Positions 47,359-59,285 are shown, numbered from the stretch's first letter. The stretch: DNA of 64,000 nucleotides from Rheum nobile (GCA_027886185.1 WOAB01000317.1:992001-1056000); one strand, 5' to 3'. A program made the numbers and translations. Notes: generated from the sequence alone by a model not told the origin.

Positions 47359-49644
47359 ATGAGGGATATGCCCTTACCCTTTGAGCCAGAGGCGAAGGGG
47401 GGAGTTGGGTTCTTGCACAAGTTCTGCAGAGACTTCTCTCAGGATATCAGCGGCGGCGCCGGAGGCGGCTGCGGCGGTTTCGGCGGCGGAGATTGGGGCA
47501 AATTGGAGGCTTGCTTTGGCGTGACTACCGGGGGTTTAGGAGCTGCTGCTTCTGTTGTGTGTGAGCCCACTTCCGTCCTGGAAACGAAACGAAGCCCTAG
47601 CCCCTCTTCTGCATCCACGTCCACCCTGTCTTCCTCCCTCGCCGGCGGCGCCGGTGGTGGCGGATCGGCCGACACGGCTGGCGTGGCGACATTCTCCGGC
47701 AACAACCCATCTCAGAAATGGGCTCAGGGTCACCCCCAAAACCACCACCACCCAATCCAGGAAACCAGCACCGACAACAGCGCCAACAACAACAACAACA
47801 ATCTCGACCTGTTTCAGCAGATGCCGTCGAATCTTGAAATTGGGTCCGCCGGGGTCGTCGAGAAATGCGGCGGAGGGCTGGAGTATTGGGACGCCGATCT
47901 GCTAGACCCGGCGGCGGAATCTCCGGGCCAAGACCAGTCCATTCTCCGGCTCATCATGGGCGATGTTGAGGACCCTTCAATGGGTCTCAACAAGCTCCTC
48001 CAAGGCGGGTCCGGACCCAACCCGGATCTCCAATTCGGCGGCGGCGGCCTCCTCGGCGTCGTAGATCAAGGGTTTGGCTTGCCTATTTCAAACCCCCAAA
48101 TGCTTCTGAGGAACCCAACCAACAACTTCCCTCACAACCAGATGATGTTCTCCTCCCCAGGTAACAACAATTTCTCTTTACCACTGGGCCAAATGACACC
48201 TCAGAATCAAAACCCTATTTTTGAGGATTGCCCAGATGAGAAATCCCATGTTCTGAACCATCCTCAGTTACTCATAAACCAGCTCCAATCACACAGCACT
48301 CCAAACCCTGCTTTCTTCTTCCCATTCATGGAGCAGCAGCAGCTTGCTTTGCCGCCGCCTCCCAAGAGGCACAACCCTGGGGTTTCATGTGAACAACCAC
48401 CACCTACTAACACTAGTAGTAGGCAGTTCCCTAAACCGGTGCAATTCTCTTGCCCTCAGCAGCTTCATTTGCTTCCCTATATGCAACAGCACCACAACAA
48501 CAACAGGCCTGCTATGGCTACTAAGCCTAAAATGGCAGGTGATGAAGTGATGATCCAGCAGCAAGCCATAGTAGACCAGCTACTCAAGGCAGCTGAGCTG
48601 ATCGAAACCGGTAACACTATACTCGCGCAGGAGATATTGGCGCGGCTCAATCACCAGCTCTCTCCCATTGGGAAGCCCTTCTTTAGGGCTGCTTTCTATT
48701 TCAAGGAAGCCTTAAAATTGCTCCTCATGAACACCACCACCACCAACAACAACTCATCTTCCTCCGCATCCCCTTTTAACCTCTTCTTCAAGATTGGGGC
48801 TTACAAGTCATTCTCAGAGATTTCCCCCCTTATCCAGTTTGCCAACTTCACCTGCAACCAAGCCGTCCTCGAATCCCTCGAAGGGTTCGACCAGATTCGC
48901 ATTGTGGACTTCGACATTGGCTACGGTGGCCAATGGGCTTCTCTTATGCAGGAGCTCGCCATGAGAAAATCCGGGTGTCCAGCTGTCAAGATCACTGCTT
49001 TCGCCTCCCCGGCCACCCACGACCAGCTCGAGCTCAGCCTCACCCGCGAGAATCTCACCCACTTCGCCCAGGAAATCAACATGTCGTTCGACTTTGAAAT
49101 CATCAACATCGACTGCCTCAACTCGTCCTCGTCATGGCCTCTTCCTTTCCACGTGGCTGAATCCGAGGCCATTGCCGTGAACCTCCCCGTCAGCTCGTTG
49201 TCCTCCACGATCCTCCGCTTTATAAAGCAGCTTTCCCCGAAGATCGTGGTGTCGGTTGACAGAGGAAGCGACAGAACCGACCTCCCGTTCACCCACCACG
49301 TCCACCAAGCCTTGCAGTCGCATCTGGCCTTGCTCGAGTCCCTTGACGCGGTCAATGTGAGCCTCGAGGCGCTGCAGAAGATCGAGACGTTCCTGATCCG
49401 CCCGGGGATCGAGAAGCTGATCACGGGGCGCCACATGGCGCCTGAGAAGACGCCGCACTGGAAGACGCAGCTCTTGTCTGCTGGGTTCGCGCCGGTGGGG
49501 TTCAGTAACTTCACGGAGTGTCAAGCGGAGTGGCTGCTGAAGAGGACGTTGGCTCGTGGGTTCCACGTGGAGAAGAGGCAGTCGTCGCTGGTTCTGTACT
49601 TCCAGAGGAAGGAGCTCATCTCGGCTTCGGCTTGGAGGTGCTGA
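47359..49644 (+). CDS. GRAS transcriptional regulator, HAIRY MERISTEM (SCL6/22/27) class
   Basis: A single 761-codon exon. Residues 1 to about 400 are a low-complexity region rich in Gly, Asn and Gln. It contains DLLDPAAESPGQDQSILRLI, similar to the conserved N-terminal block of HAM proteins, and a Pro/His-rich stretch. The GRAS domain fills about residues 400-761. Leucine-rich repeat I begins AIVDQLLKAAELIETGN; the VHIID-type core is RIVDFDIGYGGQW near 514-526; the PFYRE-like part follows; and the SAW end has GFSNFTECQAEWLLK and ends SAWRC. The VDFDIGxGGQW variant is typical of HAM members and separates them from SCR, SHR and DELLA. Family knowledge: HAM proteins act with WUSCHEL-type homeodomain factors to keep shoot stem cells undifferentiated. 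A miR171 site in the coding region (48633-48653) marks post-transcriptional control. No frameshift or missing part seen. Confidence 0.95.
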   Translation: MRDMPLPFEPEAKGGVGFLHKFCRDFSQDISGGAGGGCGGFGGGDWGKLEACFGVTTGGLGAAASVVCEPTSVLETKRSPSPSSASTSTLSSSLAGGAGGGGSADTAGVATFSGNNPSQKWAQGHPQNHHHPIQETSTDNSANNNNNNLDLFQQMPSNLEIGSAGVVEKCGGGLEYWDADLLDPAAESPGQDQSILRLIMGDVEDPSMGLNKLLQGGSGPNPDLQFGGGGLLGVVDQGFGLPISNPQMLLRNPTNNFPHNQMMFSSPGNNNFSLPLGQMTPQNQNPIFEDCPDEKSHVLNHPQLLINQLQSHSTPNPAFFFPFMEQQQLALPPPPKRHNPGVSCEQPPPTNTSSRQFPKPVQFSCPQQLHLLPYMQQHHNNNRPAMATKPKMAGDEVMIQQQAIVDQLLKAAELIETGNTILAQEILARLNHQLSPIGKPFFRAAFYFKEALKLLLMNTTTTNNNSSSSASPFNLFFKIGAYKSFSEISPLIQFANFTCNQAVLESLEGFDQIRIVDFDIGYGGQWASLMQELAMRKSGCPAVKITAFASPATHDQLELSLTRENLTHFAQEINMSFDFEIINIDCLNSSSSWPLPFHVAESEAIAVNLPVSSLSSTILRFIKQLSPKIVVSVDRGSDRTDLPFTHHVHQALQSHLALLESLDAVNVSLEALQKIETFLIRPGIEKLITGRHMAPEKTPHWKTQLLSAGFAPVGFSNFTECQAEWLLKRTLARGFHVEKRQSSLVLYFQRKELISASAWRC
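48633..48653 (+). promoter_or_regulatory. miR171 target site in the GRAS coding sequence
   Basis: The sequence GATATTGGCGCGGCTCAA followed by TCA is fully complementary to the common 21-nt miR171 (as I know its sequence) and encodes the invariant ILARLN of HAM proteins. Cleavage is expected in the middle, near 48642-48643. Confidence 0.95.
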
Positions 49645-49649
49645 GCCGA

Positions 49650-52600
49650 GCCGAGCCTAGCCTAGCCTTGCTAGGGTGAGATTTGGAAGGAGAAAGGTGC
49701 AAATTTGTCTTTCCTTGCCAAGATTATGATTAACTCTATTGCTGTTGGTAGTAGTTTGCTAATTTGTCTATTATGTGAAACTAGGCTGGTGCTCAATTTC
49801 AAGTTTAAATACCAAAAACGTTCTAGTAGTAACTGCATGCTTTTCTTCCTTTTTTGCCCCTCTATGGTACAGTTAATTTCTAAGCCTTGTTGGTGTTGAA
49901 TTGTTATGGTGTATTATCATGCTCTACTCTTTGCTAGTAGTAGTGTGTGCTTGTTCACTGTGACATGCCCAAAACTCAATTGGGAAGGATTTCATTTCTT
50001 CTCTATCTTGTGTTGCCATTGCATTGTTTGGATCAAGCTATTTGGAATGATCTTTAGCCTCTTCTGATTTGGATGCTGGATTAATAATAAGAACACTTTT
50101 GGTGGAATCCCTAGATCAGCCAAAAAACAAGTTAACTTCCCTGGGAATATGCTTGTGCTTAGGTTAAAGAGTTGCATCTAGATTTATAGAGGATAATCCT
50201 ATTCGATTAACGATCTTTTCCCAATGATAATGGCGTGATTTAATAAATGAGGTTAGATTATGATATGGGTTGGTTGTATAACTGGTCTCGAACATCGGAT
50301 GTCGGGGATAAGTACCTCTTAATTTAGAACCAAATTAAAATCGATCATCATTGCAGTTTAAATTAGTTCGAGATCGTATTATTTAGTGCAGGATGAATTG
50401 TATAGTATTTGTTAGCAGTACTAAATTGATTAATCAATCAATCATATAATATGAGTACGAAAACTTAAGTCTTTGGGAACATAATCCATGGTGTAATTAT
50501 TTGTATACATTGAATTTTGTCGCGGCCTAATCAAATTTTTGGTTATTTTACTTACTCTTGCTAATCCGGTCACATGGGTCTGAATCAATTGGATGGACAT
50601 GATTTGTCATAAAAAAATCTCTATGCTCATAAGTTGATCGCCTCTCCATTATTTATATTGTTTGCCTTAGGGTTTAATTTAATTAACCTGTTCACTTATA
50701 TTATATACTTTTGGATTTTAAATTGCTGTCTGCTTGGAGCGATAATGCCTGAAATGTCGGTTTGTTTGAGCAATAAATCTCATGATTATTTTTTAATTTA
50801 AAACCTGCAACAAAAATGTTGCTTGTATGTGTGTTATAAATGAAACGTATGCTTTATTTATGCTAACTCAATGGTTAGCGTAGTGGTGCTGTAAATTTTT
50901 TGGCGGAAAAAAGAGAGTATATGTTAGGTTTTAAAAGACACATATTTATAAACCTGGATCCCTAATCATAAATTATAGAGGTAGTATGTAATATAATAAG
51001 ATTAAATGTGTTATTTGATTAAATAAAGGCTAAGATAAAGCTGTCATGTTGCTTGTAGTCCCAACCTAGTGGTCCAAAGTAAACCCCTAACTTTCTCTCT
51101 TGATTATATAAGGGTAAACTACAAATCTCCCTCTTTTTCTTCTTCTTTTTGACAGAAATGGGTAACTTACAACGCATATTCAAAACTTTATTTTGAGAAA
51201 CCAAAAATGTTTATTTATATAAGGCCCAATTTATCTGTTCTTAATTGGGGGGTCTAATTAATGTGTGAATTGATTTTATCGAGTTTTTCTAGATTGAGCG
51301 GCAAGAATGATTTCCCTTATAAAAATTTGAGAATGATGCACATATAAAATAAAATTTTATTTTATTTTTAAAATGATGTACATATATGTAGAAATTTATG
51401 TACTTCACAAAATTATGCTTATACAATAATAAACTTATGCATATATAAATAAAATCTTGTGCACAAATGTGTATGAAAAGTACTTTCTCCGTATACAAAA
51501 AATTGTCATTTTAACTCAAAATTTTTACAAAGAAAAGATTGTCATATAAGTGTTTAGGTAATAATTCATTGGTAAGTTATGAGATTTGACATCGAAAATT
51601 GTATTTTTTGACTTTTTTTTTTATATAAATTATCTATGTTTATTGGTTATAATTGAGATGAATTATTAAATAATTATAAATTTTTAAAAAAATTATGAGA
51701 TTATAGAATAATTACTGTATTTCTTAATAAGTGTGTCAAACTCTAAAATGACAATATTTTTTTATACAAAGATAGTATGTAAGTTTTTGCATGTATGTTT
51801 ATAATTTTTTTTCCATATTTTTGAAAAAGTAATTTTTTTTTTCCCCCTCAAAAGCCCACAAAATTTATTTTACATGTGTATCATTCACGTTCTTATAGGA
51901 TAAATCATTCTCACGCGAACCTAATGTTGAATTTTATACCTCTGTACATTATATTTCTGAATTTCAAAAATGCTTTGGATTATATATCATCCTTTACCCT
52001 TATAGAGTAATAGGTCCTCACAAGGTAAAGGAAATTGGCAGAAATCTCGTGGGTGGATAATCTTTTATAGAAGATCAATAACATTTTAAAGCAGCATAAT
52101 ATATTAACATTTTCTGAACTTGGGAAATGTTGATTTACAAGCACGAGGAGTACTAAGAATTAAATTAAAACAAGTTCAATTTTCTTTTTACAGAAACTAA
52201 AGATGATAACATTAAATGACTACATAAACTTGTATAATACGTTAGAGGGTGATAATATATATATATATTTCGAGTGAATTTTTTTTAAGTTTTAAGTTCA
52301 CAGTTCGATCGGATATAGTCGCATTATAACTAAACCGTGGTATTGTTGGTCTACAACTCTACAAGCTTTCAACAATATTCACACTCGAGACTTCTAATTT
52401 AACCGTACACTTAAGGGAGCTCAACATCAAAACCCTTTAGATATCGCTTGTATTTAGTGTCCATTTGATTTCAACCTGAAAAAATCAACTTTTATGTTAT
52501 TATTCATAAATTATAGTCTCACTAAATATACACCGTTATTTTTATTTTTTTTCCTACTTCTTTTCTAGTAAGCTTGAATTTCAAAACGAAGGAGTCATTC

Positions 52601-54427
52601 TTTATTACCGTCCTCTGTACATGTAGAAAATACTGCTTAGACAATAACAAGAGCAATTCCTCATTTAAACTATATTAACGAAGTTTTTCTTACTTTAATA
52701 TTCTCGTAATTAACTTGAAACCAAATGGTCCCTTAGTTTTCAAAAGAAACACAAACAAAAAGCTTAAAGGGTTGACGAAAACAAAGAGAATTTTCCTCTT
52801 TTTCACGAGTTAAAAGATGAAAGGGTATTTTCAAAGTCATTTTCAGCATTTTACCTTCAAATTTTAAAATACAGTTTAGCACGGAAAATGACAAGTAAAT
52901 GTGTAAGAAAACTTTGGACGCAGCATGGCAAATATGCTTAAATGTGCTTTTCCTTTTCTCATATTTTGTCTTGAACTATTTGTTGGGTCTTAGGCTCCTA
53001 GCCCGGTTTGAACCCAAAATAATAACAAATCATCTAATTCAAGAAAACTTATGAAAACTTTATTGCTAGGTTCTCAAATAGAGTAATTCCTTGCAAATGA
53101 CCCATTAACATGATATAGTAATTAGATATAGGTTAAGTATTTTATTGTTAAAAAATGTTAAATTTATAATTTTGAGATTTTAAACATTTTTAAAAAAAAT
53201 TTAAACATTTTTCCTTCCTAAAATAACATTTTTCAAAACGATTTTTTTAACATATATCCTAAAAGCATATATTAAAGAGATGTGTATATGTATACTACTA
53301 GCTACTATATACCAGTACTTAACTATCATTCATGTGTAGTTAGGTCGTCTAAGCTAATTTGTGGCAACTAATATGGCATTAGATTGTTGCGCGCAATTAA
53401 TTACATCATAGATTTTTGAGCTTATTTACTCGTTTTGTTTAATACGGAGTAAACCATACTTGTGGCAACTAATATGTAGATTATGGTTTTTGATACAACT
53501 ATTGATGAATGTAATCTAAGTTAAAATAGTATAAACTTTTTAAAAAAAATTACAAAGTAATAATTACTCACATTATTTAAAATAAATAAGTAAAGAGAAC
53601 TTGTAAAAAAAAGCGTCAATAAATTCGCAATAACATAATCTGTATCTCGTAACGTAATAACCAATATCATTACCTAAAACTCTAAAACAACAATAACTTC
53701 TTAATAAAAATAAAATGTTAAAACAACATCTATTACCGAAGGGAGAAAATATTTAACTATAACCATTTTAAATCAAACAGATTGAAAACAACAACAGTGA
53801 CCCAACAAATTAAAGAAGCTGACAACTTTTCCTTTCTCAATATCATCATCATCACATTTCTTCAAAAAACATACACCAAACATAATGAAATCTTGGTATG
53901 CGATGAACTATAAGATCACAGAGGTAGAACAATTTGGTTGCTTTTGTGACCTCGATCACAATGTATATTGTATGGTGCATAGAGATAAAAGCAGATTCTC
54001 TGAGTCTCAAAGAGAGCAATCAATTCACCATACTTTGCTGCATGCTGTGCACAAAAAGGAAGTTGCAGACTTTTCTTTTGTTTTTCAGGGAGCCCTAAAA
54101 AATTAACATATACTATATTTATGTAAATAGAAAAATCTCCCATCCCTCTGTAAATTTGGGGGGAAATGTATATATGATGATCATCATAGCAAAAAACTTT
54201 TTGATCTTTTCTTATTTATCTACTTTTGGGTCTGAGATTTTCCCTTTTCCATGCATGTTATATCACTTTTGTGTTGGAGAAGCTTCCGAAGCCTTTGAGG
54301 GGATCGATCAAATTGAAAAAAAATATCATAAGTTTTTGGCCATCTTTTCTCTCGTAATCTTTTTGATCAATTCAATATGTTTGTACCCGTGAATAAATGG
54401 TTCGTGATCAAAAATCAAAATGGTTTT
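49650..54427. other. GRAS 3' UTR followed by long AT-rich intergenic DNA
   Basis: The first roughly 300 bases are probably 3' UTR. Beyond that I see no gene. One Stowaway-like MITE (51483-51775) is present. Short frames near 53885-54390 have no recognisable domain, although the composition around 53880-54120 is less AT-rich than its surroundings. Confidence 0.55.
51483..51775. mobile_element. Stowaway-like MITE
   Basis: The ends CTTTCTCCGTATAC(A)n and, inverted, CTATCTTTGTATA share the CTCC(C)T-CCGT-like Stowaway pattern. They are followed on both sides by ATTGTCATTTTA in opposite orientation. TA dinucleotides border both ends (51481-51482 and 51776-51777). About 290 bp, non-coding. Confidence 0.65.
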
Positions 54428-54432
54428 TGACC

Positions 54433-54886
54433 TGTTGGATTATGGAGCCTGAAGCGTAAAGAGAGTACGCGTAAAAGCTCGTACATTTTGCAGATGAGAC
54501 AATTGAGAGTTGCCGCCGGGTCGCGGTGGAATTGGACGTCCCGCGGCAGACGCCGGTTTTGCAAGAGAGGGCAATTGAGAGTTACCGCCGGGTCGCAGTG
54601 AGATTGGCGCCCCGCGGTGGAAGCCGCCGCCCCGCGGTGGGCGCTGGGCCGTTTCTCGCGTGTTGAGTTTTTGGGCCCATTAGGTTTAGTCCGTGTTGCT
54701 ATATAACCCTAGTTGATCAATTGTAATCTTTTAAGTCGTGGTAAGTCGTCATCACAATATTGAGAGGAGAAAATACCCTGACTTGGTAGTGCCCCCAGAC
54801 GTAGTCAATTCTTTGACGAACTGGATTAACAATTCTCGTGTTCTTTGTCTTCGTTTTTCTGTCGTTACTACGTTCGAATCCTAACA
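54433..54886 (+). repeat. 5' LTR
   Basis: TGTTGGATTATGGAGCC...CGAATCCTAACA, 454 bp. It contains GC-rich tandem words (CCCCGCGGTGGAAGCCGCC). It differs from the 3' LTR by many transitions and lacks one 20-bp repeat unit. Confidence 0.95.
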
Positions 54887-54888
54887 AC

Positions 54889-54900
54889 TGGTATCAGAGC
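54889..54900 (+). other. Primer binding site (initiator Met-tRNA)
   Basis: TGGTATCAGAGC, two bases after the 5' LTR end. Confidence 0.92.
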
Positions 54901-54908
54901 TGGTTCTG

Positions 54909-55613
54909 GTGGTGACGATGGGAAGCGGAAAATCACCGGTGGAGAAGTTTGATGGAATGGATTTCAGCTTCTGGAAGATGCAGATCGAGGATTACCTGTA
55001 CGGTAAAGATCTGTATTTGCCGCTGGGTGAGAAACCGGAGGACATGAAGGACGAAGAGTGGAAGTTGCTGGACAAGAAAGTGATGAGCGTGGTCCGCCTA
55101 TCGCTGTCCAGGAACGTGGCGCATCACACGGTCAAGGCAGAGACGACGAAGGGTATGCTGGAAATTCTTTTCGCGATGTATGAGAAACCCTCTGCGGTGA
55201 ACAAGGTTCACCTGATGCGGCGGTTGTTCAATCTGCGGATGACAGAGAGTACAACGATCACCAATCACTTGAACGAGTTCAACATGATGATCGCACAACT
55301 GAGTTCAGTTGAGATTGATTTCGACGATGAGGTACAAGCCCTAATTTTGTTATCCTCTTTACCAGAAAGTTGGAGCGGGACAGTTACTGCTGTTAGTGCT
55401 TCGGCGGGGAAGGCAAAGATCAAGTTTGATGAAGTCAGGGATCTGATTATCAGCGAAGAAATTCGCAGGAAGGCGTCAGGTACTGCTTTTGGATCAGCTT
55501 TGAATACGGGTAGCAAGGGGAGATCAGACTCTAAGAAGTCAAATCGTGGCAGGTCGAAGTCTAGAGGGAAGGATAAGCCCAAAGACGAGCAGAATCAAGT
55601 GTTGGAATTGTGA
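54909..55613 (+). pseudogene. Copia gag, frameshifted at the end
   Basis: The frame has KSPVEKFDGMDFSFWKMQIE, the LPLGEKPEDMKDEEW block, and the capsid helices SVVRLSLSRNVAHHTV and LLSSLPESWSGTV, followed by a Ser/Arg/Lys-rich basic tail. It ends at 55613 because the CCHC knuckle lies in the neighbouring frame: a one-base change between about 55546 and 55600 separates gag from the rest of the polyprotein. The start is close to the PBS, as usual. Confidence 0.88.
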
Positions 55614-57585
55614 TGAAAACGGTCATTACAAGAGTGAATGTAAGGCACCGTTGAAAGATAAATCAGTGAATTCAACCAGTGAAGATATTGCAGACGCGTT
55701 GACTCTGAGCGATTCAACGACAGGAACCACTGCAGATGCATCGATTCTGAGCACGAGCAGTCCATTGGAGTCTTGGGTGTTAGACTCTGGAGCTTCGTTT
55801 CATTCATGCAGCAGTGCTGATATATTGGATCGCTACACCTCTAGAGATTTCGGAAAAGTCTATCTTGCTGATGATGAGGCTTTGAAAATCGTGGGGAAGG
55901 GTGATGTGCGAATCAAGGCGCCGAACGGATCTGTGCTGCAGTTGCATGGAGTAAGGCATATTCTTGGTCTGAAGAGAAACTTGCTTTCTATTGGACAATT
56001 GGATGACGAGGGTTATGAAGTAACCTTCGGTTGTAACAGCTGGAAGATAACCAAAGGAGCTATGGTGGTAGCTCGAGGAAAGAAGGAGGGGACGCTGTAC
56101 ATGACGAGCAACGTCCGTGATAGCATTGCCATTGCAGGAGTAAACTGTGATGCAGACTTGTGGCACTGTCGTCTGGGCCACATGAGTCAGAAAGGGATGA
56201 AGGTGCTATGCTTGAAGGGTTTGCTGCCAGGTCTCAAGTCCGTTGAGATCGGATTGTGTGAAGACTGCGTGCTCGGGAAGCAGAAAATGGTGAGCTTTGC
56301 GAAGGGTGGCAGAACCTTGAAGAAGCAGAAGTTGGAGTTGATCCACAATGACTTGTGGGGACCAGCACCTGTGACATCTCTGGGTGGAGCGTCATACTAC
56401 ATGACCTTCATTGACGATGCTACAAGAAAGGTATGGGTCTATTTTCTGAAGCAAAAGTCTGATGCATTTGACTCTTTTAGAAAGTGGAAGGCTCTAGTAG
56501 AAACTGAGACATGTCTTAAAGTGAAGTGTTTGAGATCTGATAATGGTGGGGAGTATGAGCTTCGTGAGTTCAAGGAGTTCTGTGCTGAGAATGGAATTCG
56601 CATGGAGAAAACCTTGAAAGGAACCCCTCAAAAGAACGACGTCGCTGAACGTATGAACAGGACCCTGAATGAACGTGCTAGGAGCATGAGGCTGAAGTGT
56701 GGACTTCCGAAAATGTTCTGGGCGGATGCAATCAATACTGCTGCATTCTTGATCAACCGAGGGCCATCTACTCCCTTGGAGAATGGGATTCCAGAGGAGG
56801 CTTGGAGTGGCAAAGAGGTAAATCTGTCCTTTCTTCGGATATTTGGGTGCGTTTCATATGTTCATATTGCTCTTGTTGAGAGAAGCAAGCTGGATGCAAA
56901 GTTTGTCAAGTGTACGTTTATTGGATATGGTGGTGATGATTTCGGATATCGGTTCTGGAATGACCAGAACAGAAAGGTTATTCGCAGTCGAGACGTCGTG
57001 TTCAATGAGCAGGTGATGTACAAGGATAGTCTGGGTGCATCAGAAACAGCTAGTACAGGACCTGAGGTTGTGGAATTAGATATCTCAAACTCGGGTGGAA
57101 GCAAGGTAGTTCGTAATGACCAGGAGGCTGTTGAGGAGGAGCCGAGCACCCCAGTGATTCCGCTGCGGAGGTCCACCAGAGAGCGTGGATCGCCTGATAG
57201 ATTTTCGCCTTCAAACTACTATCTTTTGTTGACTGATGGTGGTGAGCCAGAGTGTTATGCAGAGGCATCTCGTGGAGAACATGTGAGCAAGTGGAAGCTC
57301 GCCATGGATGATGAGATGGATTCGTTGATGACCAACGGAACCTGGGAGCTAGTTGAGCTTCCAGCAGGCAAGAAGGCATGACATAACAAGTGGGCTTACA
57401 GAATCAAGGAGGAGGCGAATGGAAGCAAGCGTTACAAAGCAAGGCTGGTTGTGACGCGAAAGACTCGCAAGGTCTTGCAGTTGATGAAGATTCGAGGAAC
57501 TGAGAATCTTGCAGACATGCTGACTAAGGTTGTGACCTTAGAGAAGTTGAAGCTTTGTATGACTTCAACTGGCCTTGGTAACTGA
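55590..57585 (+). pseudogene. Copia protease-integrase with RT/RNase H deletion
   Basis: One frame reads: CCHC knuckle CWNCDENGHYKSEC; aspartic protease WVLDSGASFHS with intact DSG; pre-integrase LWHCRLGHMSQKG and CEDCVLGKQ; integrase core Asp, Asp, Glu in HNDLWGPAP, CLRSDNGGEY and VAERMNRTL; and the C-terminal FGYRFWNDQNRKVIRSRDVV. A TGA at 57379-57381 interrupts just before RT. The frame resumes with HNKWAYRIKEEANGSKRYK and ARLVV, then jumps near 57453 to TRKTRKV and the Copia C-terminal KIRGTENLADMLTKVV, with the stop at about 57583. The jump is in frame and removes practically all of RT and RNase H. PQKNDVAERM has Asp where Gly is usual. Confidence 0.92.
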
Positions 57586-57664
57586 GTTGAAGGCCTGACA
57601 CTACTACCAGATATGGGTTGATGAGGAAGACGATTACGGTTGGATTAGTCTCCAGGTGGGAGAT

Positions 57665-58138
57665 TGTTGGGTTATGGAGCCTGAAGCGTAAAGGGAGTAC
57701 ACGTAAAGGCTCGCACGGTTTGCAGATGAGGCAACTGAGAGTTGCCGCCGGGTCGCGGTGGAACTGGACGCCCCTCGGCAGACGCCGGTTTTGCAAGAGA
57801 GGGCAGCTGAGAGTTACCGCCGGGTCGCGGTGGGATTGGCGCCCCGCGGTGGAAGTCGCTGCCCCGCGGTGGAAGCCGCCGCCCCGCGGTGGGCGCTGGG
57901 CCGTTTCTCGCGTGTTGAGTTTTTGGGCCCATTAGATTTAGTCCGTGTTGCTATATAACCCTAGTTGATCAATTGTAATCTTTTAAGTCGTGGTAAGTCG
58001 TCATCACAATATTGAGAGGAGAAAATACCCGAACTTAATAGTACCCCCAGACGTAGTCAATTATTTGACGAACTGAGTTAACAATTCTCGTAGTCTTTGT
58101 CTTCGTTTTTCTGTAGTTACTACGTTCGAATCGTAACA
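57665..58138 (+). repeat. 3' LTR
   Basis: TGTTGGGTTATGGAGCC...CGAATCGTAACA, 474 bp. It has an additional 20-bp unit (CCCCGCGGTGGAAGTCGCTG type) compared with the 5' LTR. Confidence 0.95.
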
Positions 58139-58144
58139 TGACCC

Positions 58145-58630
58145 TGCGTGTTTTCAATCAACCTAAGATTCCAATATGAAATTGCACAATTATCTTTCTT
58201 TTTGTTCCCTTCTTTTCTTTTGTTTTATCTAATGCCTCCAAGTGTGGGAAAAAGGTCATACTTGTAGTTAATGATTATGGATTTATGGTAATAAATTTAA
58301 GCTTGCTTTGTGCGTTCGGTTTTCCAATTTCAGTATGGATTTTTTTTGGATGTGTGTTATGGGTACATAATAAAATCCCATATGTATTAATAATTCCTTT
58401 TTTAGTAACTAATTTAATTTTTTTTTTTAGAAATTCACCCCTTCTACTTTAGAAAATATTTTAAAATTTGACCTCTTAACATGTGTCCATGGACACACGT
58501 TAGACAAACCGTTTTAGTATTATTAGGTGGATTGATAAACAATGGGTGTTTGTATGTGCACACATTTCACATGGGAGTAAATTTTCATTGTACTCTTAAA
58601 TTTAATTGTCTGAATTAGTCGGCACTTGAT
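58145..58630. other. Intergenic, AT-rich
   Basis: No gene or repeat could be supported. Confidence 0.6.
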
Positions 58631-58631
58631 T

Positions 58632-59132
58632 ATAAGATCTGAGTTTTTAGAAGCGTTATCTCATATCAATACGAGAATTTTTCAGGTTGTCATCTATCAT
58701 GGTACTGCACTCGCCTAGCACACTTAATCACATAGTTTTTTTATCCTCACTTGAACTTCAAAAAAGAAGAGCTTTTGTTGACATGAATAGTATTTCAGTC
58801 CTTATAAATCAATCTCAAATCCGAGTATTACAATCTTCTCCACTTAAACCCCTTGATGTCCTTGTCAAGGTCCAAAGACTGCCCTTTGGATCGAGTGATC
58901 GTCCATCAAACCAAGCATACTCGTAACTCAAAGTCGACTTTGATACCATTTATAACCCGAGACCTTAGAAGCGTCATTTCATGCCAACATAAGGACTTCT
59001 CAAGATGTCACATAGCCTGATATAGAATCGCTTAGAGTTTTTTGTTCTCACTTAAACTATGAAAAGAAAGAACTCTTGTTGATATGTAATCACTTAAATC
59101 ATTATAAATCAATCTCAAATCTGAGGGTTACA
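58632..59132. repeat. Two direct copies of a roughly 190-bp sequence
   Basis: Copy 1 (about 58632-58831) and copy 2 (about 58953-59132) share TTAGAAGCGT(T/C)AT(C/T)TCAT, AGAGCTTTTGTTGA against AGAACTCTTGTTGA, and TTATAAATCAATCTCAAATC. They are clearly diverged. Origin unknown; the downstream GTTAAAGTCCAATGGACC phrase suggests an old repeat family. Confidence 0.75.
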
Positions 59133-59148
59133 TTGACAACATGCCTTA

Positions 59149-59285
59149 AGACCGACAAACCAAACGAGCTAGCCCACATTACACCCTCATGATCGGCTAA
59201 GCCTAAACAATGTATTGAGATCGACAAGCCCAATAAGCTAACCCATATGAAGCCCTCATAGCGGGCTAAGCCCAAACAAACCAAG
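59149..59285. repeat. Tandem duplication of about 67 bp
   Basis: Two adjacent units, starting GACCGACAAACCAAACGAGC and GATCGACAAGCCCAATAAGC, both end CGGCTAAGCC(T/C)AAAC or GGGCTAAGCCCAAAC. Degenerate, non-coding. Confidence 0.75.

Larger units (their letters stand above)
54433..58138 (+). mobile_element. Copia (Tnt1/Tork-like) retrotransposon with RT/RNase H deleted
   Basis: A 3.7-kb element bounded by the exact 5-bp duplication TGACC (54428-54432 and 58139-58143). The 5' LTR is 54433-54886, followed by the initiator-Met PBS TGGTATCAGAGC (54889-54900), gag, protease, integrase, the first codons of RT, a deletion junction, the last codons of RNase H, a purine tract (about 57653-57663) and the 3' LTR 57665-58138. 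The domain order and conserved residues resemble the Tnt1/Tork lineage. With RT and RNase H gone, it could only move with help from a complete relative. Confidence 0.95.

Noticed and set aside
48814..49566. Long antisense frames opposite the GRAS gene
   Set aside because: They are shadows of the GC-rich coding strand.
57618..57958. Arg/Pro/Gly-rich frames on both strands
   Set aside because: They lie across GC-rich LTR repeats and have no homologous structure.
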